The translations under genes were made by a program, and so were the position numbers. The notes below the pieces were generated by a model that was not told the DNA's origin, ran no database searches, and saw only the letters and a program-made list of their open reading frames with translations. Positions 6,045 to 8,839 of a DNA stretch of 8,839 bases are shown here, one piece after another. Origin of the DNA: Chloroflexota bacterium (GTDB lineage: Bacteria > Chloroflexota > Anaerolineae > Aggregatilineales > Phototrophicaceae); the NCBI GenBank assembly GCA_010092805.1, contig JAADYY010000044.1, positions 1 through 8,839 on the forward strand, given 5' to 3'. How positions within the stretch are numbered: the first letter of the stretch is position 1; every line of letters starts with the position of its first letter.

Positions 6045-6105
6045 AAACAGCCAGCCGATCCATTCGCCCTCCATTCCCGAAGGCACCCGAACCACGCGCC
6101 GCTGA

Positions 6106-6522
6106 TCAAGCGAGGTGGCGGCCCAGGCGCACGGTCACGCGCAGGCTGCCCAGTTCGAGTTCATCGTTGTTGCGCAGCCGGTAATTGCGCAGCGGCGCGA
6201 TCTTGAAGCCGTTGATGCGTGTGCCGTTCGAGCTGTCGAGATCTTGCACATAGGTAAACTCGCCATCGCAGGTGAAGGCGGCATGTAACCGCGACACCCC
6301 ACATTCCAGCGCCCCAAAATCAGACAGATCAAGCTGCGGCTGTTCGGTGTGTTCATCGTCGTTGGCGCGGCCCACGATCAACGGCGCAACTTGCAAACTG
6401 AGTTTGAGCAGGCGTCCCGGCGGTTCGGCGAGCTGCAGCCCAATCGGCAGTGTGGGGCCGCAGTCCGCCGGGGAACCCATAGGCTCTGGCGATGTTTCGG
6501 GTTTCGGCAGCTGATCCACCAT
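6106..6522 (-). CDS. Stand-alone FHA-domain protein
   Basis: The 138-residue protein has a proline-rich tail (1-36) and one FHA domain filling residues 37-135. The phosphothreonine-binding residues are all visible: G51-R52 at the first loop, S77-R78-L79-H80 in SRLHA, D96-S97-S98-N99-G100-T101, N104-G105, then N119-D120 and G125 in LRNNDELELGSLRV. The domain therefore should bind a phosphothreonine peptide. No kinase, transporter or secretion part is attached, so it is an adaptor whose partner lies elsewhere. A short acidic insert (54-66, NDDEHTEQPQLDL) lengthens the loop after GR, as in several bacterial FHA proteins. The start is ATG at 6522 with a strong GAAGGG eight bases upstream. It is divergent from the bactofilin-like membrane gene and precedes the pspC operon on the same strand by a long repeat-filled gap. 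Confidence 0.92.
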   Translation of the reverse strand: MVDQLPKPETSPEPMGSPADCGPTLPIGLQLAEPPGRLLKLSLQVAPLIVGRANDDEHTEQPQLDLSDFGALECGVSRLHAAFTCDGEFTYVQDLDSSNGTRINGFKIAPLRNYRLRNNDELELGSLRVTVRLGRHLA

Positions 6523-6737
6523 GCGGTTTACCCTTCGCTAAAACACCAGTCTGGTTGATTTTGATTCTACCCCAGACTCGACTTGGCAAGTGATGAGATG
6601 TTCCGAAATTCTGCCGCGGTGTTTGGTGTGCATGTGAAGCGGTGGGCGTGCAGGGAGCGTTCATTGTACAATCGGTCACTATCCAGCGCGCTTGCGTGCT
6701 GCGCTCAAGCGGAAGCAGTGAGATTGTGAATAGGCAC
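6523..6737. promoter_or_regulatory. Divergent control region between the FHA and bactofilin-like genes
   Basis: The 215-bp gap holds, on the minus strand, the FHA ribosome site GAAGGG (6536-6531) and a TAGAAT -10 candidate (6569-6564) whose nearest TTGCCA lies only 14 bp upstream. AGTCTGG (6548-6554) and CCAGACT (6572-6578) are inverted copies flanking that -10. On the plus strand TACAAT (6667-6672) is a possible -10 without a good -35. GGAAG (6711-6715) lies ten bases before a GTG at 6726, an alternative start for the plus-strand gene. Confidence 0.4.
6548..6578. promoter_or_regulatory. Inverted repeat flanking the FHA promoter candidate
   Basis: Seven-base arms AGTCTGG and CCAGACT are separated by 17 bp that include the TAGAAT box of the minus strand. 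The centre-to-centre distance is about two helical turns, suiting a dimeric DNA-binding protein, but arms this short can arise by chance. Confidence 0.25.
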
Positions 6738-8234
6738 ATGCGTGGGAAGTGGACCCCAGGACGCCAGACATCAAGGCGTTGGATCATCGCAGTGGTGGTC
6801 GTGTTATTGGGCATCAACATCGCCGCAGCGCGCGAACTCCTTCAGGGCGACCGCTGCCACGTCGAGACCGGGACGAACATTGACGGTGATCTGTTCGCGC
6901 TGTGCCAGACTCTGCTGATCGACGGCATTGTTGCAGGCGACCTGATCGGCGCGGCGACCACAGCCCAGATCACCGGTGCAGTGGAGGGCAGCGTCTATCT
7001 GCTGGGCGGGCGGCTGGATACTTACGGCACCATCGGCCAGGATTTACATTTTGCGGGGCCGGTGCTGCATGTGCATCCGCCGACGCGCTTCACAGATGCC
7101 CGCAGCGATGTGCTCAGCCTCAGCTTGAGTACGGTCGTTGAGGCAACACGGCTGCCCGGTGGTGTGACCGCAGCCGGGTATCAGCTAAGGATCGATGGCG
7201 CGGTGGGCGATGATGTCAGTTTTCAGGGGGCAGCCTTGCAGATCGACGGCGGGGTCGCGGGCGATGTCGCGGCCAGCGGCGGCGATCGACGCTCATCCGG
7301 CGTTGCTGAAGCGCAAACCCTGCTGCGTTTGATCCCGTTCGCTGAGGTGATCGACCCCGGCCTACGGATCACGGCAGGCGCGACGGTCAGCGGTCAGCTT
7401 GCGTACACTGGGCCATCCGCTGGGGTGATTGAGCCAGAACTGCCTACTCCGCCGCTTTACACCTCAACGCTGGAATTTGCGCCGTTGGTGCCGGACGCCG
7501 GCGGGTTAGACGAGGGCGACGATTTCGGGCGGCAGGCCAGCCAATACCTATCGCGGGTTGTGCGCGAAGTGATCACGCTTGGCTTGATCGGGATGGTAGG
7601 GCTGCTGCTGGTGCCGCGCGCGCTGCAAGCCCCGCAGCCGAAACTCGCCGCGATGCCGCTGCGCAGCTTGCGGTTCGGCGCGCTGAGTTTTGTCCTTGTG
7701 CTGCTGCTGCTGTTGATGGTTGTGCTGCTGAGCGGCTTGGCGATCTTTGTGATCTCGCTGCTCAACCTCGCCGATCTAACGCTTTCCAGTATCGTGATTC
7801 TGGTGGCGCTCAACGCCAGCGGCATCAGCTTGCTGTATTTTCTGGCGGCGTTTTTAGCCCGGATCTTTGTGTGCCAGGCGATTGGGCGGCGGCTGCTGCG
7901 TCACGAGCGGCTGCCGGGTACGCCGTTTCTACAATTGTTTATCGGTGTGGTGATTCTGGCGCTGCTGGGGTCGCTGCCGGTCGTCGGCTGGGTGATCAAC
8001 TGGGCGGCGATGTTTCTGGGGTTGGGGGGGCTGGCGCTGCGGGTGCAGGCAGAGGTGGCCGCCGCCCGCGACATGAACAGTGCCGTCGCCCGCGCGTTGC
8101 TGCTGCCGCTCACGCTGGCGGTGGGGGTTGAAGAACCGCCACGGTTGCCGCCGCCGGCGCTCGATGACCTGGACGACCATCCCGGCAGCCCCGGCACCGA
8201 TAACCTGCCCGATGGCTTTGATTGGTGGCGCTGA
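6738..8234 (+). CDS. Exported bactofilin-like (polymer-forming) solenoid protein with polytopic membrane C-terminus
   Basis: This is a 498-residue protein. A basic start followed by WIIAVVVVLLGINIAAA (15-31) is a signal peptide or anchor. Residues 40-225 are hydrophobic strand repeats of the 'I.G.v.GDl.g' type (TLLIDGIVAGDLIGA, AQITGAVEGSVYLLGG, LRIDGAVGDDVSF, LQIDGGVAGDVAAS), the right-handed beta-solenoid seen in bactofilin-like 'polymer-forming cytoskeletal' proteins. Cys40 and Cys56 flank the first repeat and could form a disulfide outside the membrane. Residues 277-294, 312-342, 348-378 and 397-434 are strongly hydrophobic, giving about five membrane helices. The last 30 residues are acidic and proline-rich. 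The predicted topology puts the solenoid outside, unlike classical cytosolic bactofilins. The start may instead be GTG at 6726 (four more residues). It is divergent from the FHA gene. The family is fairly sure; the function is not. Confidence 0.82.
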   Translation: MRGKWTPGRQTSRRWIIAVVVVLLGINIAAARELLQGDRCHVETGTNIDGDLFALCQTLLIDGIVAGDLIGAATTAQITGAVEGSVYLLGGRLDTYGTIGQDLHFAGPVLHVHPPTRFTDARSDVLSLSLSTVVEATRLPGGVTAAGYQLRIDGAVGDDVSFQGAALQIDGGVAGDVAASGGDRRSSGVAEAQTLLRLIPFAEVIDPGLRITAGATVSGQLAYTGPSAGVIEPELPTPPLYTSTLEFAPLVPDAGGLDEGDDFGRQASQYLSRVVREVITLGLIGMVGLLLVPRALQAPQPKLAAMPLRSLRFGALSFVLVLLLLLMVVLLSGLAIFVISLLNLADLTLSSIVILVALNASGISLLYFLAAFLARIFVCQAIGRRLLRHERLPGTPFLQLFIGVVILALLGSLPVVGWVINWAAMFLGLGGLALRVQAEVAAARDMNSAVARALLLPLTLAVGVEEPPRLPPPALDDLDDHPGSPGTDNLPDGFDWWR

Positions 8235-8251
8235 GGCGGAGCGCTGAAGGC

Positions 8252-8611
8252 CTATAGATCGTCCAGCTCGCCGCTGCGCAGCCCGATCTCGAACGCCCGC
8301 CCGATCATCAATACCGACTCGATCCAGCCTGCCAGAGCATCCTCGCTCACGTGCTGCAGCGCCGCTTCGACCACCGCTTCAGGCGCATCGTTCAGGATTT
8401 CGGTCGTCAAGCACGACAGCGCTTGCAGCACCGACGGGCGCGAGGCGGGCGGGTCGTGCTTGAGGCGTTCCTCGTACCAGCGCTCCACAATCGGGTGGAT
8501 CTGCTCGCATGATGGCCCTTCGCCCAACGCTTTGTTGGCGAGATCTTGAAACTCTTCCAGCCAATCGGGTTCTTCAGGCCGCAGCGGCTCATTTTCGTCC
8601 ATAATCGACAT
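8252..8611 (-). CDS. Small acidic helical protein of unknown function
   Basis: This is a 119-residue soluble protein that I do not recognise. It opens with an acidic stretch (DENEPLRPEEPDWLEEF, 5-21) and then appears all-helical. IHPIVERWYEERL (38-50) is followed by a Pro/Ser linker, VLQALSCLTTEIL, EAVVEAALQHV and WIESVLMIGRAFEIGLRSGELDDL at the end. There are no membrane segments, no metal-binding pattern and no DNA-binding helix-turn-helix that I can see. The start is ATG at 8611; ATG at 8602 (three residues shorter) is equally possible because neither has a clear Shine-Dalgarno. The upstream part of the same frame to 8737 crosses a promoter and is unlikely to be translated. It is convergent with the bactofilin-like gene, 17 bp apart, and has its own promoter. 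Codon use and the clean helical pattern support a real gene. Confidence 0.72.
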   Translation of the reverse strand: MSIMDENEPLRPEEPDWLEEFQDLANKALGEGPSCEQIHPIVERWYEERLKHDPPASRPSVLQALSCLTTEILNDAPEAVVEAALQHVSEDALAGWIESVLMIGRAFEIGLRSGELDDL

Positions 8612-8839
8612 CTTTCTGGATGTTAACGCGTTGAATGGGTGAAAGCTGTGACCCGGAGTATAGCACAGAATTGGCGCACAGCGACCGGGGGGACGCGGCG
8701 TGAGGGGGCGGGTACCAGCGCAGGTTTGGTGGGGCAATTTCTAGATAGGGGCAAGGGAAATTGGCTGTTGTGGTGTATATATAGTTGCTATCCTTGAAGC
8801 GGTCGCCAGAATCGATGGTTAAATAGAATGTTATTGATC
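8612..8839. other. Intergenic region at the right edge
   Basis: The left part holds the promoter of the small acidic gene. Beyond 8737 the sequence becomes AT-rich, with TGTATATATAG at 8774-8784 and TTAAATAGAATG at 8819-8830. These could be -10-like elements for a plus-strand gene past the edge, but no -35 at proper spacing is convincing. I see no gene in this stretch. Confidence 0.4.
8657..8665 (-). promoter_or_regulatory. Extended -10 promoter of the small acidic gene
   Basis: On the minus strand TGCTATACT is an extended -10 (TGn followed by TATACT, five of six matches). The -35 position is poor, as is common for extended -10 promoters. Transcription would start near 8650, giving a leader of about 40 nt to the ATG at 8611. 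Confidence 0.45.

Larger units (their letters stand above)
5756..6105. other. 350-bp non-coding region rich in inverted repeats
   Basis: No credible gene is seen; the open frames here lack recognisable domains and run across palindromes. The right part (about 5919-6044) carries nested inverted repeats and a REP-like hairpin, downstream of the FHA gene stop. The left part (5756-5870) is the control region of the pspC operon, with a promoter, a 14-bp palindrome, a leader hairpin and three TGATC direct repeats (5791, 5801, 5808). Confidence 0.6.

Noticed and set aside
5725..6184. Open frames in the repeat-rich gap (minus 5725-6063, plus 5807-6184)
   Set aside because: They cross palindromes and the pspC promoter, overlap real genes at their ends and show no domain or ribosome site.
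6353..6820. Minus-strand open frame of 155 codons upstream of the FHA gene
   Set aside because: It overlaps the FHA start in another frame and the signal-peptide region of the opposite gene, without any domain.
8228..8244. GCGCT/AGCGC hairpin at the end of the bactofilin-like gene as a terminator
   Set aside because: The stem is only five base pairs with no T-tract on either strand.

Overview
The window is high-GC bacterial DNA with nine protein-coding genes and no RNA gene, CRISPR array, transposase or integrase that I can see. The gene content fits a Chloroflexota (Anaerolineae-like) chromosome: a PspC gene followed by a LiaF-type 'toastrack' gene, a stand-alone FHA protein, a bactofilin-like solenoid fused to membrane helices, and a SHOCT-like protein with a proline-rich N-terminus. 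That placement is inference from the gene families; no phylogenetic marker gene is present.

Layout. (1) Positions 1-2126, minus strand: a likely two-gene operon. The upstream gene is an alginate-lyase-fold (PL5-like) protein. The downstream gene encodes a protein with an N-terminal TIR domain that keeps the candidate catalytic glutamate, and it runs off the left edge. (2) 2127-2327: divergent control region. (3) 2328-3092, plus: SHOCT-like helical hairpin plus an unassigned alpha/beta domain. (4) 3100-4290, minus: a beta-propeller-like protein with a 100-residue acidic disordered tail, convergent with (3) and only 7 bp from it. (5) 4421-4456: a terminator-like hairpin closing the next operon. 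(6) 4446-5755, minus: a pspC-like gene and a LiaF/toastrack gene overlapping by 4 nt (ATGA), a small envelope-stress operon with a good promoter at 5840-5869 and a palindrome at the predicted transcription start. (7) 5756-6105: a 350-bp gap with several nested inverted repeats. (8) 6106-6522, minus: FHA protein. (9) 6738-8231, plus: exported bactofilin-like membrane protein, divergent from the FHA gene. (10) 8252-8611, minus: small acidic helical protein of unknown function, with its own extended -10 promoter.

How the genes may work together. The middle and right of the window suggest cell-envelope functions: PspC/toastrack membrane sensing, a membrane-anchored solenoid scaffold, and an FHA phosphothreonine reader. 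This is inference from families and adjacency; no kinase or response regulator lies in the window. The most unusual unit is the TIR gene coupled to a PL5-like gene that seems to have lost the canonical lyase residues. It is a candidate for an undescribed two-gene TIR module, but nothing here proves a defence role.
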